The notes beneath the pieces were generated by a model. That model worked only from the letters and a program-made list of their open reading frames with translations. It did no database searches and was not told the DNA's origin. Positions 33,088 to 41,464 of a DNA stretch of 64,000 nucleotides are shown here, piece after piece (the first letter of the stretch is position 1; every line of letters starts with the position of its first letter). Position numbers and translations under genes: made by a program. The stretch is from assembly GCF_004799495.1 (NCBI RefSeq), contig NZ_SSMY01000002.1, positions 248,001 to 312,000 on the forward strand, in the 5' to 3' direction. This DNA comes from Sphingomonas sp. GTDB lineage: Bacteria > Pseudomonadota > Alphaproteobacteria > Sphingomonadales > Sphingomonadaceae.

Positions 33088-33468
33088 ATGCGTCGCTTGA
33101 TCATGACGAGCTGCTGCCTGGCCGGCGGATTGCTGCTGGCATCGCTGGCCGATGCGCGCCCGGGGATCGATATGCAGCTCGAGCGCAACGCCGCGATCCG
33201 CCCGACCGACCGTTCGATTTCGATCCAGGCCGGCCTCATGCGGCGCTGGATTCCCGTAGGCAAGTGCGTCGTCGGGCGGGACCGCCTGACGAGCCTCGCG
33301 CTGGTCCGCGCGCCGATGGGGTCGGACGAACTGAGCGCGGCGGCGCGGCGGCTCGATCCGATCTTCGCCGGGTGCCTCGCCGGGTCTGGCGCACCGGGAC
33401 CGTCGAGCGTCATGCTGCGCCGCGCCGCGCTCGCCGACGCGCTGGGGATCGCCATTACCCGCGCCTGA
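33088..33468 (+). CDS. Small secreted protein of unknown function
   Basis: A 126-residue protein with a signal peptide (about 1-24, LASLADA) and a mature region with two cysteines (VGKCVVG and AGCLAG). No family recognised. The ATG at 33088 is preceded by GGGAGGGATCG, so it is preferred over the ATG at 33061. It lies between the oxygenase and the homoserine dehydrogenase gene in the same direction. Confidence 0.7.
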   Translation: MRRLIMTSCCLAGGLLLASLADARPGIDMQLERNAAIRPTDRSISIQAGLMRRWIPVGKCVVGRDRLTSLALVRAPMGSDELSAAARRLDPIFAGCLAGSGAPGPSSVMLRRAALADALGIAITRA

Positions 33469-33501
33469 CATAGACAAAGCGCGCCGCGCTCCCCTAAGCG
33501 C

Positions 33502-34806
33502 GTGGGCGTGACTCCGACCAATCCCCTACGCGTCGCCCTCGCCGGGCTCGGCACCGTCGGCGGCGGCGTGATCCGCCTGCTCGACGCCAATCGCGACCTG
33601 ATCGAGCGCCGCGCGGGACGCGCAATCGAGATCGTCGCCGTCTCGGCGCGCGACCGCGCCAAGGACCGCGGCGTCGACATCGGCCGCTTCGCCTGGGAAG
33701 ACGATACCGCGCGGCTGGCGCAGCGCGACGACGCCGACGTCGTGGTCGAGTTGGTCGGCGGATCGGACGGACCCGCACTCGCGCTGGCGCGCGCGACGCT
33801 GGCGAGCGGCAAGAGCCTCGTCACCGCCAACAAGGCGATGATGGCGCATCACGGGCTCGAACTCGCCGAAGCCGCCGAATCCGCTGGCGCAGCGCTCAAG
33901 TTCGAAGCGGCGGTCGCGGGCGGCGTGCCCGTCGTCAAGGGGCTGCGCGACGGTGCTGCGGCCAACCGCATCGACCATGTCTACGGCATCCTCAACGGCA
34001 CGTGCAATTTCATCCTGACCAAAATGGAGGCCGAGGGGCGCGACTTCGCCGACGTGCTGGCGGAGGCGCAGGCGCTGGGGTTCGCGGAGGCCGACCCGAG
34101 CTTCGACATCGACGGCGTCGACGCCGCGCACAAATTGTCGATCCTCGCCAGCATCGCGTTCGGCGTGCGCCCCGCGTTTGACGAAGTCGCGACCGGCGGC
34201 ATCCGACACATCCTCGCCGCCGACATCGCGGAGGCCGCGGCGCTCGGCTATCGCGTGCGGCTGGTAAGCGTCGCCGAAGCGGGTCCGCACGGCCTGTTCC
34301 AGCGCGTCCACCCCTACCTCGTGCCGATCGACCATCCGCTCGCGCATGTCTCGGGCGCGCTCAACGCGGTCGTCGCCGAGGGCAATTTCGTCGGGCGCTT
34401 GCTATTCCAGGGCGCGGGCGCGGGCGACGGCCCAACCGCCTCCGCCGTCGTCGCCGACCTGATCGACATCGCGCGCGGCGAGTTCGGCCCGCCCTATGCG
34501 ATGCCCGCCGCCAGCCTTTCCGCCATGCCCGCCGCCGACAGCGGCGACCGCCGCGGCCGCGCATACCTGCGCTTCATGGTCGCCGACCGGGTCGGGGTGC
34601 TCGCCGAAATCGCCGCCGCGATGCGCGATGCGGGCGTGTCGATCGAAAGCCTGATGCAGCGCGGCGCCGCGGCCGACGGCAGCGTGCTGGTCGCGATCGT
34701 CACGCACGAAGGCCCCGAGCGCGCGGTTGCGCACGCGCTCGACAAATTACGCGGCTCCCCCAGCCTCGCCGGCGAACCGCTATGGATGCATATTCTGGGT
34801 CAATAG
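33502..34806 (+). CDS. hom: Homoserine dehydrogenase
   Basis: Reduces aspartate semialdehyde to homoserine with NAD(P)H, the branch point for threonine and methionine. The 434-residue protein has the Rossmann motif GLGTVGGG at the N-terminus, TANKAMM, the catalytic region GILNGTCNFILTKME with FAEADPSFDIDG, and a C-terminal ACT domain (about 350-434, LRFMVADRVGVLAEIAA) for feedback by threonine. The start codon is GTG (33502 or 33508); no ATG is near. The gene is monocistronic here. Confidence 0.96.
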   Translation: MGVTPTNPLRVALAGLGTVGGGVIRLLDANRDLIERRAGRAIEIVAVSARDRAKDRGVDIGRFAWEDDTARLAQRDDADVVVELVGGSDGPALALARATLASGKSLVTANKAMMAHHGLELAEAAESAGAALKFEAAVAGGVPVVKGLRDGAAANRIDHVYGILNGTCNFILTKMEAEGRDFADVLAEAQALGFAEADPSFDIDGVDAAHKLSILASIAFGVRPAFDEVATGGIRHILAADIAEAAALGYRVRLVSVAEAGPHGLFQRVHPYLVPIDHPLAHVSGALNAVVAEGNFVGRLLFQGAGAGDGPTASAVVADLIDIARGEFGPPYAMPAASLSAMPAADSGDRRGRAYLRFMVADRVGVLAEIAAAMRDAGVSIESLMQRGAAADGSVLVAIVTHEGPERAVAHALDKLRGSPSLAGEPLWMHILGQ

Positions 34807-35039
34807 ACCGAGCGCAGGATCGACCGCGTCTTGCTGGTGCAGCGCCGCGCACCGACCACGTCGCACTTGCTGCCGTCGATGCGCACGGCGCGCTTCTTCA
34901 GAATGTCGCCGTCGTCGCTCGATACGGACACGCGATAGCGTTCGGCGCAGGCGCCGCTGCATCGGGCCGGCTTGTTGGGCGGAAGGCTGTAACCGGGTAG
35001 CGCGGCACTGGCTGCGAACAGAACGGCGAAGGTGAGCAT
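34800..35039 (-). CDS. Small secreted protein with a hairpin at its ribosome site
   Basis: A 79-residue protein with a signal peptide (about 1-14) and a basic mature part with four cysteines (CSGAC, CDVV and RRCTSK), likely disulfide-bonded. No family known to me. Its 3' end overlaps the last codons of the convergent homoserine dehydrogenase gene. An exact inverted repeat covers the bases directly ahead of the ATG. Confidence 0.65.
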   Translation of the reverse strand: MLTFAVLFAASAALPGYSLPPNKPARCSGACAERYRVSVSSDDGDILKKRAVRIDGSKCDVVGARRCTSKTRSILRSVY

Positions 35040-35040
35040 C

Positions 35041-35060
35041 GACAAACACCCCTGTTTGTC
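35041..35060 (-). promoter_or_regulatory. Hairpin holding the ribosome binding site
   Basis: In the transcript GACAAAC-AGGGGT-GTTTGTC forms a perfect 7-bp stem whose loop is the purine-rich Shine-Dalgarno AGGGGT; the next bases after it are the ATG (one base gap). The stem could modulate translation by temperature or by a bound factor, or the DNA palindrome could be an operator. Confidence 0.45.
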
Positions 35061-35109
35061 CCCGCTGCGATCGAACGCGCCGCGACACATTCGGTTGCGT
35101 AACTGTCTG

Positions 35110-35541
35110 TCAGGGCAGGAGTTCGCCCGTCGGCGCCGGGTCGTCGAGCGGAATCGCCACGCGCCCCGTCTTGTCGGGCTTCTTCACGAAGGCGCGCTTC
35201 GCGAGCCCCACCGCGCCCTTGACCAGCGGCACGATCGGCGGGCCGAACCCGACCACGCAATTGCGGCTGATCGCGCATGGCGTCGCGGTCGCCGCCAGTG
35301 CGCCGCTGCCGGTCAGATCGGGGTTGGACGGGGTCGGTCCGCTCGACGGCACCGAGTCCGGGTCGGGCAAGCGCGGTGACGGCTTGGCATTGGCGCAGAT
35401 GATGATGTCGTCCCTGTCGCCGGGCTTGCGCTCGGGGACGCACGGCTCGCTCGGGGTCGGCACGAGGATCGACCAGCGCTCGGGCTGCGGCGCGGGCGCC
35501 GTCGTTGCCGCCGTCTGAAACAGGACGGCGAGCGCGATCAT
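35110..35541 (-). CDS. Small secreted protein, paralogue of its upstream neighbour
   Basis: A 143-residue protein beginning with a short hydrophobic segment and a Pro-rich part, then PGDRDDIIICAN and PRLPDP. The neighbour upstream has the matching DDIVICSRRATDRFRLP, which suggests a shared small domain. Cysteines occur in CVPE, ICAN, PCAIS and NCVV contexts. Envelope location is likely. It starts inside the stop of the neighbour (ATGA overlap). Confidence 0.65.
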   Translation of the reverse strand: MIALAVLFQTAATTAPAPQPERWSILVPTPSEPCVPERKPGDRDDIIICANAKPSPRLPDPDSVPSSGPTPSNPDLTGSGALAATATPCAISRNCVVGFGPPIVPLVKGAVGLAKRAFVKKPDKTGRVAIPLDDPAPTGELLP

Positions 35542-35882
35542 GGCGCGATCGGCCGCTCGCCGAGACCGCGCAGGCCCCCGCCCCGCGTGCTGAAGCCGAC
35601 CCCGGCCTTGCCGCAGCCGACGAGGAAGGTGGACATTTCCTCGCAATTGTTGGTCCGCGCGAGCAAGCGGTCGCGCTCGACGGCAACCGGCTCGTTCTTG
35701 CGGTCGTATGGATCGAATTCGATCAGCGGCAAGCGAAAGCGGTCGGTCGCGCGGCGGCTGCAGATCACGATATCGTCGGGCTTGGCCGACTGGCATTCGA
35801 TCGTCGCGCGCGTCTGTTCGCGGTATCGCGCCATCGCCGCGTCGAGATCGGTGCTGGCCTGCAACGCGAACCACAACAGCAT
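35538..35882 (-). CDS. Small secreted protein, paralogue of its downstream neighbour
   Basis: A 114-residue protein: short hydrophobic start (MLLWFALQAS), then a helical stretch, the DDIVICSRRATDRFRLPL motif, and a C-terminal TRGGGLRGLGERPIAP. ATG at 35882 is preceded by GGAGG at six bases, better than a TTG further up. Two cysteines follow the motif (NNCEEM and VGCGK). The family is unknown to me. Confidence 0.65.
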   Translation of the reverse strand: MLLWFALQASTDLDAAMARYREQTRATIECQSAKPDDIVICSRRATDRFRLPLIEFDPYDRKNEPVAVERDRLLARTNNCEEMSTFLVGCGKAGVGFSTRGGGLRGLGERPIAP

Positions 35883-35934
35883 GACCGCCTCCGTCAAAGC
35901 CTCATACCGGACTGCCGCGCGAATGCGGCGGATT

Positions 35935-36366
35935 TCAGCCCGCGATCCTTGGCACGCCGAGCCGCGGGATGTCGATCGCAGGGCAGCGGTCCATCACGAC
36001 CTTCAGGCCCGCGGCCTCCGCCCGCGCCGCCGCTTCGTGGTTGATCACGCCCAATTGCAGCCACGCCGCTTTCGCCCCCGCCGCGATCGCTCCGTCGACC
36101 GCCTCGCCGGCCGCCATCGGGCGGCGGAAGATATCGACGATGTCGATCGGCTCACCGATCTGCGCGAGGTCGCGGAGCACGACTTCGCCATGGACGTGCT
36201 GACCAGCGATCTGCGGGTTGACCGGGATGACTCGATAACCGTGGCGCTGGAGCATGGCCATCACGCCATAGCTCGGCCGGTCGGGCCGGTCCGAGGCGCC
36301 GACTATCGCGATCGTGCGCGCGTCGGTGAGGAGGTCGCGGATATCGTCGAGCGAGGTCAGCGGCAT
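35935..36366 (-). CDS. CoA-binding domain protein (YccU type)
   Basis: A 143-residue single-domain Rossmann-like protein: TIAIVGASDRPDRPSYGV at the nucleotide site, VIPVNPQIAGQ and VDIFRRP, all typical of the CoA-binding family related to succinyl-CoA synthetase alpha. Physiological role unclear. Its start overlaps the stop of the upstream Mrp ATPase gene by one base, so they are co-translated. Confidence 0.93.
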   Translation of the reverse strand: MPLTSLDDIRDLLTDARTIAIVGASDRPDRPSYGVMAMLQRHGYRVIPVNPQIAGQHVHGEVVLRDLAQIGEPIDIVDIFRRPMAAGEAVDGAIAAGAKAAWLQLGVINHEAAARAEAAGLKVVMDRCPAIDIPRLGVPRIAG

Positions 36367-37328
36367 CAACGCGACTCCTTCAGCCAGGTCTCCACTTTGC
36401 CGGCTATCCCATTGAACGCCGCGGCTTCGGGCGCGTTCCCGGCGGCCGGGGGTTGCCCTGCGTCGGATGCCGCGCGGATCGCCATCGCGAGCGGCACGCG
36501 GCCGAGAAACGGCACGCCCAATTCCCTCGCCGCCGCTTCCGCGCCGCCCGCGCCGAACGGATCGGACACCTCGCCGCAATGCGGGCAGGCATAGCCCGCC
36601 ATGTTCTCGACCAGCCCGATCACCGGCGCCCCGGCCTTTTCGAACAGGTCGATCGCGCGCCGCGCGTCGATCAGCGCGAGGTCCTGCGGGGTGGAGACGA
36701 TCACCGCGCCCGCCGGCTTGTACTTCTGGATCATGGAGAGCTGCACGTCGCCGGTCCCCGGCGGCATGTCGACGATCAGCGTGTCGGCGGCGCCCCAGTC
36801 GCCGTCGATCATCTGTCCCATCGCGCTCGCCGCCATCGGCCCGCGCCACGCGATCGCCTGGCCCGGTGCGACCAATTGCCCCATCGACAGGATCGGCACG
36901 CCATAGGGCGTCGGCACCGGGATCATCGTCTTGTCGCGCGATTCGGGGCGCGATCCCTCGACCCCCATCAACGTCGGCTGCGACGGGCCATAGATATCGG
37001 CGTCGACCAGCCCGACGTTGCGCCCACCGCGCGCCAGCGCGACCGCCAGATTGGCGGCAACGGTCGATTTCCCCACCCCGCCCTTGCCGCTCGCCACCGC
37101 GACCAGCCGGCGCCCGACGCGCTCGCTGGTCATCGCGACGCGCACCTCGGCAACGCCAGGCTCGGCCAAGGCAGCGGCGCGCACCGCCGCCTCCAGCGCC
37201 TCGCGCTCGGCCGCATCCAGCCCCGTCACGTCGAGGATCACGTTCGCCCGAGCGCCGTCGAGCCGCGCCGTCGCGCGCTCGCCGGCGACCGCCGCTATAC
37301 GCTCGACCAATCCTGCTTCATCACCCAT
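36366..37328 (-). CDS. apbC: Mrp/ApbC-type iron-sulfur carrier ATPase
   Basis: P-loop ATPase that carries and transfers Fe-S clusters. The 320-residue protein has a shortened MIP18-like N-terminal domain (about 1-85), the deviant Walker A GKGGVGKST (about 97-105), the DADIYGPSQP switch block, DMPPGTGD and the cluster-binding CPHC (in YACPHCGEVS). The ATG at 37328 is chosen by family length. The divergent hflK starts 72 bases away. Confidence 0.94.
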   Translation of the reverse strand: MGDEAGLVERIAAVAGERATARLDGARANVILDVTGLDAAEREALEAAVRAAALAEPGVAEVRVAMTSERVGRRLVAVASGKGGVGKSTVAANLAVALARGGRNVGLVDADIYGPSQPTLMGVEGSRPESRDKTMIPVPTPYGVPILSMGQLVAPGQAIAWRGPMAASAMGQMIDGDWGAADTLIVDMPPGTGDVQLSMIQKYKPAGAVIVSTPQDLALIDARRAIDLFEKAGAPVIGLVENMAGYACPHCGEVSDPFGAGGAEAAARELGVPFLGRVPLAMAIRAASDAGQPPAAGNAPEAAAFNGIAGKVETWLKESR

Positions 37329-37399
37329 GCGGAGCGAGATAGTCGCCGCGTTGCCGCTTGCCACTGTTTTTCCGCCGCAACACACCTATAAGAGGATGC

Positions 37400-38503
37400 A
37401 TGACGACCGCACGTGCCTGGTGGCGCCACCTTCCCCCTTTTATGTCGAAACCGAAAAGCCCCTGGGGCGGCGGTGGCGACGACGGCAGCGACAAGGATGC
37501 GGCTGGCGAGCCCGGTGAGGATAATGCCGGTCCGCGCAATCCCTGGGCGCAGCCGCCCGGCGGCCCGCGCGCCCCGCGCCCCACCGGACTCGACGATCTG
37601 CTGCGACGGGCGCGTTCGGGAGGCGGCGGCGGCGGTGGCGGCCGCTTCCAGCTTCCGGGGGGCGGTAACGCCCGCAACCTGTGGCTCGGTGGGGTCGGCC
37701 TCGTCCTGCTCGCCTGGATCGCGCTCACCAGCTTTCATGTGATCGGCCCGCAGGAGCGCGGCGTGGTCACCTATTTCGGCAAATATTCGGGCACGCTGTC
37801 GCCCGGCTGGCAGACCACCCTCCCCTCGCCGATCGCGTCGGTGCAGGTGATCGACGTCAATTCGATCCGCACCTTCCAGTTTCCCGAAAACGGCGGCGCC
37901 AATCTGGTGCTGACCGAGGACCAGTATCTGGTCGACCTGGGGTACACGGTACGCTGGCGGATCGTCGATCCGCAGAAATACGCATTCGAGCTGAAACTGC
38001 CCGACGACAGCGTGAAGTCGGCAGCGGAAAGCGCGGTGCGCGCGGTCGTCGCCAATACCTCGCTCGACAATGTGATCGGCCGGGGCAAGGGCCAGATCGA
38101 AACCCAGGTGGCGCAGGCGATGCAGCGCATCCTCGACGAATATCAGGCCGGGATCACCATTGTCGGCGTGTCGCTCAACAATGCGTCGGCACCGGCGGCG
38201 GCGCTCGACGCCTTCAATCAGGTGACTGTCGCGCAACAGGAATATGCCAAGAACATCAACGCCGCACGCGCCTACGCGCAATCGATCGCGGCGAACGCGG
38301 AGGGCGAGGCGCAATCCTTCGATCGTGTCTACGCGCAATACAAGCTCGCCCCCGACGTGACTCGTCGCCGCATGTATTACGAAACGATGGAGCAGGTGCT
38401 GGGCCAGACCAACAAGACGATCATCGAACCGCGCGGTGTCGCGCCCTACCTCCCGATCCCGCCCGGCAAGTCGCTACCCAGCGCACCGCAGGGAGGGCAG
38501 TGA
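37400..38503 (+). CDS. hflK: HflK, membrane protease FtsH modulator
   Basis: Band-7/SPFH membrane protein that with HflC forms the cage around FtsH and adjusts its proteolysis. The 367-residue protein has a Gly/Pro-rich cytoplasmic start (GGGGDDGSDKD), one membrane segment (about 95-112) and the SPFH domain (FHVIGPQERGVVTYFGKY), then a long helical part ending in a Pro/Gly tail. Start at 37400 has AGAGGA just ahead; 37442 (MSKPKSPW) is the alternative and matches common family annotations. The stop is at the hflC start. Confidence 0.94.
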   Translation: MTTARAWWRHLPPFMSKPKSPWGGGGDDGSDKDAAGEPGEDNAGPRNPWAQPPGGPRAPRPTGLDDLLRRARSGGGGGGGGRFQLPGGGNARNLWLGGVGLVLLAWIALTSFHVIGPQERGVVTYFGKYSGTLSPGWQTTLPSPIASVQVIDVNSIRTFQFPENGGANLVLTEDQYLVDLGYTVRWRIVDPQKYAFELKLPDDSVKSAAESAVRAVVANTSLDNVIGRGKGQIETQVAQAMQRILDEYQAGITIVGVSLNNASAPAAALDAFNQVTVAQQEYAKNINAARAYAQSIAANAEGEAQSFDRVYAQYKLAPDVTRRRMYYETMEQVLGQTNKTIIEPRGVAPYLPIPPGKSLPSAPQGGQ

Positions 38504-39378
38504 TGACCAATTGGCTTCGCAATCCGGTTTCGCTCGGCATTGCCGCGCTGTTGCTGGTGATCTTGCTCGCCAGCACGGTGGCGATCGTTCCCGAAACGCG
38601 CCAGGCGGTGATCGTCCGGCTCGAACAACCGCGCGTCCTGGTCAACCGCTATCACCCTGGCGAAGCGCTGGGCCAGACCGGTGCCGGGCTGATCGCGCGC
38701 GTCCCGTTCTTCGATAATATCGTGTGGCTCGACAAGCGCGTGCTCGACGTCGATCTCAACAATATCTCGGTGCTGTCGACCGATCAGCGCCCGCTCGAAG
38801 TCGATGCCTATGCCCGGTACCGGATCGTCGATCCGATGCGCGCGCTCCAGGCGGTCGGACTGTCGTCGGGCGCGGAGGAGCGCGTCACAGCTGCGCTCGA
38901 GCAATTGTTCGGATCGGCGCTCCGCAACGAATTGGGCAAGCGTGAATTTGCCGCGCTGCTCAGCCCCGAACGTGGCCAGATGATGGACAACATCCAGTCG
39001 CGGCTCCAGCAGATCGCGGCACCTTATGGCGTCCAGATCATCGACGTGCGGATCAAGCACGCCGACCTGCCGACCGGCACCGCGCTCAATTCCGCGATCG
39101 AGCGGATGAAGAACGCGCGGCTGCAACAGGCGCAGGTGATCCGCTCACAGGGAATGAAGGAAGCGAAGATCATTACGGCCGATGCCGAGGCGCAGGCGGC
39201 GCAGATCTATGCCGCGGCGTTCAACAAGGACCCGGCGTTCTACGACTTCTATCGCGCGATGCAGTCGTACCGCCAGACCTTCGCACCGGGTACCAAGGAC
39301 CAGCCCAGGGGCGACACCAACCTGATCCTGACACCGGACAATTCGTACCTGAAACAGTTCGAGGGCGGCGGGAAATGA
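38503..39378 (+). CDS. hflC: HflC, membrane protease FtsH modulator
   Basis: The partner of HflK. The 291-residue protein has one N-terminal membrane segment (about 10-30), the SPFH domain with ETRQAVIVRLEQP, then VDAYARYRIVDP, and a coiled-coil C-terminal half (IERMKNARLQQAQVIRSQG). The start overlaps the hflK stop (TGATG), so the two are translationally coupled and made in equal amounts. A GGGAGGGCAG ribosome site lies inside the hflK end. Confidence 0.95.
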   Translation: MTNWLRNPVSLGIAALLLVILLASTVAIVPETRQAVIVRLEQPRVLVNRYHPGEALGQTGAGLIARVPFFDNIVWLDKRVLDVDLNNISVLSTDQRPLEVDAYARYRIVDPMRALQAVGLSSGAEERVTAALEQLFGSALRNELGKREFAALLSPERGQMMDNIQSRLQQIAAPYGVQIIDVRIKHADLPTGTALNSAIERMKNARLQQAQVIRSQGMKEAKIITADAEAQAAQIYAAAFNKDPAFYDFYRAMQSYRQTFAPGTKDQPRGDTNLILTPDNSYLKQFEGGGK

Positions 39379-39508
39379 TTGGTTGAGCAAGTGGCGGGTT
39401 TGACCAATCGCCTTTCTTGCAATCCGTTCATATTCAATCGCCGTTCAGCCTGACCGCGCCAGAAACCCGCCAGACTGGGGTTTCGTCGAGACGAAGAGGA
39501 AGACTTTA

Positions 39509-41029
39509 GTGCGCTACGCCTACGCCATTACCACCGCCCTGCTGATGGGAGGCGCGGCCTCCTCGCTGGTGTTCCAGTTCCCCGCCAGCGCGCAGACCGC
39601 GCAGAACGAGCCCGGCGCGATTTCCGCCGCGGCGCCCCGGATCGGCGCGCCGATGAGCTTCGCCGACATGGTCGCCAAGCTCCAGCCCGCCGTCGTCAAT
39701 GTCTCGACCAAGCAGAAGGTCCAGGTCCAGGCGCAGGATAACCCGCTGCTGCAATTGTTCGGCGGTCAGGACCCCAACGGCGGCGGCGCGCCGATCACGC
39801 GCGAAGGACAAAGCCTGGGATCGGGCTTCATCATCTCGCCCGACGGTTATGTCGTCACCAACGCACACGTCATTACCGCCGCCGCGAGTGGCGCCAAGGT
39901 CGAATCGATCACCATCACGCTCGCCGACCGCAAGGAATATGTCGCGCGCGTGATCGGCAGCGACACGACGTCGGACCTCGCACTGCTCAAGATCGACGCC
40001 ACCAACCTGCCGTTCGTGAAGTTCGGCGATTCGACCCGCGCGCGTGTCGGCGACTGGGTGATCGCGATCGGCAACCCGTTCGGCCTCGGCGGTACCGTCA
40101 CCGCCGGGATCGTCTCCGCACTCCACCGCGTCACCGGGCAAGGCGGCGCGTACGACCGCTTCATCCAGACCGATGCCGCGATCAACAAGGGCAATTCGGG
40201 CGGCCCGATGTTCGACATGAACGGCAACGTGATCGGCATCAACTCGCAGATCTTCTCGCCGAGCGAAGGTTCGGTCGGGATCGGCTTCGCGATTCCCGCC
40301 GAAGCGGCCAAGCCGATCATCGACACGATGATGAAGGGCGGCAAGATTCAGCGCGGCTATCTCGGCGTCGGGCGCCAGGCGGTCGACGAGGATATCGCCG
40401 CGTCGCTCGGCATCCCGAAGGATAAGGGCGAGCTGATCGGCCGTGTCGAGCCGGGTCAGGCCGCCGACAAGGCCGGGGTCAAGCAAGGCGACGTGATTAT
40501 CGCGGTCAATGGCCAAGAGGTGAATTCGCAGCAGACGCTGTCGTATCTGGTTGCCAATCTGGCGCCGGGGTCGACCGCACGGCTGAGCGTGCTCCGCGAC
40601 GGCAAGCCGCTGACGCTCAACGCGGTCATCGGCACGCGCCCGACCGATGAGGAACTCGCCAAGCTGGTGCCCGGCGGCGCGCCCGACGACGGGAACGGTG
40701 CCCCGGGTGCGCCCGAACTGCGCGCATCGTCCGATCTGCTCGGCGTTCAAGTGACCGCGCTGACCCCGACGATCGCCAACCAGCTCGGGGTGACCCCGGG
40801 TAGCGTGTCAGGCGTCGTTATCACCAACATCAACGCCTCAAGCGATGCAGCGGCGAAGGGTTTGCAGCGTGGCGACATCGTCTCGTCTGTCAACCGCGTC
40901 AGCGTAAACACTCCGGCGCAGATGGACGCGCAGGTGCGCGCTGCCAAGGCCGCGGGGCGGACGACGGTCCTGCTCTACATCACGCGCGTGCAGCAAGGCA
41001 GCCGATATTACGCCATAAAACTAAATTAG
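39509..41029 (+). CDS. degP: DegP/HtrA-type periplasmic serine protease
   Basis: Envelope quality-control protease of the Do family. The 506-residue protein has a signal peptide (about 1-29, PASAQT), the trypsin-like domain with His120 (TNAHV), Asp156 (TSDLALL) and Ser230 (GNSGGP), and two PDZ domains (about 300-385 and 415-500). Start is GTG at 39509, with GAAGAGGAAG upstream. It follows hflKC but with a 130-base gap, so it likely has its own promoter; both systems handle damaged envelope proteins. Confidence 0.96.
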   Translation: MRYAYAITTALLMGGAASSLVFQFPASAQTAQNEPGAISAAAPRIGAPMSFADMVAKLQPAVVNVSTKQKVQVQAQDNPLLQLFGGQDPNGGGAPITREGQSLGSGFIISPDGYVVTNAHVITAAASGAKVESITITLADRKEYVARVIGSDTTSDLALLKIDATNLPFVKFGDSTRARVGDWVIAIGNPFGLGGTVTAGIVSALHRVTGQGGAYDRFIQTDAAINKGNSGGPMFDMNGNVIGINSQIFSPSEGSVGIGFAIPAEAAKPIIDTMMKGGKIQRGYLGVGRQAVDEDIAASLGIPKDKGELIGRVEPGQAADKAGVKQGDVIIAVNGQEVNSQQTLSYLVANLAPGSTARLSVLRDGKPLTLNAVIGTRPTDEELAKLVPGGAPDDGNGAPGAPELRASSDLLGVQVTALTPTIANQLGVTPGSVSGVVITNINASSDAAAKGLQRGDIVSSVNRVSVNTPAQMDAQVRAAKAAGRTTVLLYITRVQQGSRYYAIKLN

Positions 41030-41073
41030 AGGGCGACAACCAGTCGATCGCCACCGCCGCAGTTACTAATCAC

Positions 41074-41271
41074 TCAGTCATTGCAAATAATAACAGGATT
41101 TCCGTATTGGTCAGTAAAGCCGGTCGCACAACACTGTCCGGGTGGAGGAAATCCATTCTGATAGCTTCTGCAATAAGGGTAAGATGGACGTGCCTCTAGT
41201 AAAGCAGGGATTGACGCAGCAATAAGCACCACGGCCCAAGTGATCGCTCTCTTTAACCAAATGTTACGCAT
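41074..41271 (-). CDS. Small secreted Cys-rich protein
   Basis: A 65-residue protein: signal peptide (about 8-28, ALLEA), then a short mature region with four cysteines (YCRSY, QCCATGF and IICND), Pro, Tyr and Gly, like a tiny disulfide-bonded fold. Family unknown. The local base composition is clearly less GC-rich than the surroundings, which hints at recent acquisition. It is on the opposite strand to degP and ends 45 bases after it. Confidence 0.6.
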   Translation of the reverse strand: MRNIWLKRAITWAVVLIAASIPALLEARPSYPYCRSYQNGFPPPGQCCATGFTDQYGNPVIICND

Positions 41272-41348
41272 GCTCGGCCTCCACTTCTACCGGCAGAATG
41301 CTCGGTCCGACCAAGTTATCACATTGCGGTTAAACAAGAAACTCGTTT

Positions 41349-41464
41349 GTTGAAACACGAATGGGCACAGATTGCGTGTTACATTGCGGCCAAGCTGAAG
41401 GGCTGACTCTAGGCCGCGCGCTCGCTAGAACTCCCTCGTCCCAGCCGGACGAGGGAGTTTTTGC
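41349..41464 (+). ncRNA. Candidate small RNA or attenuator leader ahead of the M20 hydrolase
   Basis: A promoter-like segment (TTGAAA at 41350) is followed by a GCGGCC/GGCCGC stem (41386-41391 with 41412-41417) and a 13-bp perfect terminator hairpin (41429-41459) with a run of five T ending two bases before the hydrolase ATG. The whole could be a short RNA of about 80 bases, or a leader in which transcription or ribosome access to the hydrolase is controlled. Its 5' part shares GTTGAANCNCGNNTGGGCACA with the nrdA promoter region (17148-17168). No known RNA family recognised. Confidence 0.5.
41429..41462 (+). terminator. Perfect intrinsic terminator overlapping a ribosome site
   Basis: AACTCCCTCGTCC, loop CAGCC, GGACGAGGGAGTT, then TTT to 41462: a 13-bp stem and a five-T run. 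The 3' arm contains GAGGGAG, the only plausible Shine-Dalgarno for the ATG at 41465, so a folded hairpin would both end transcription and hide the ribosome site. Confidence 0.75.
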
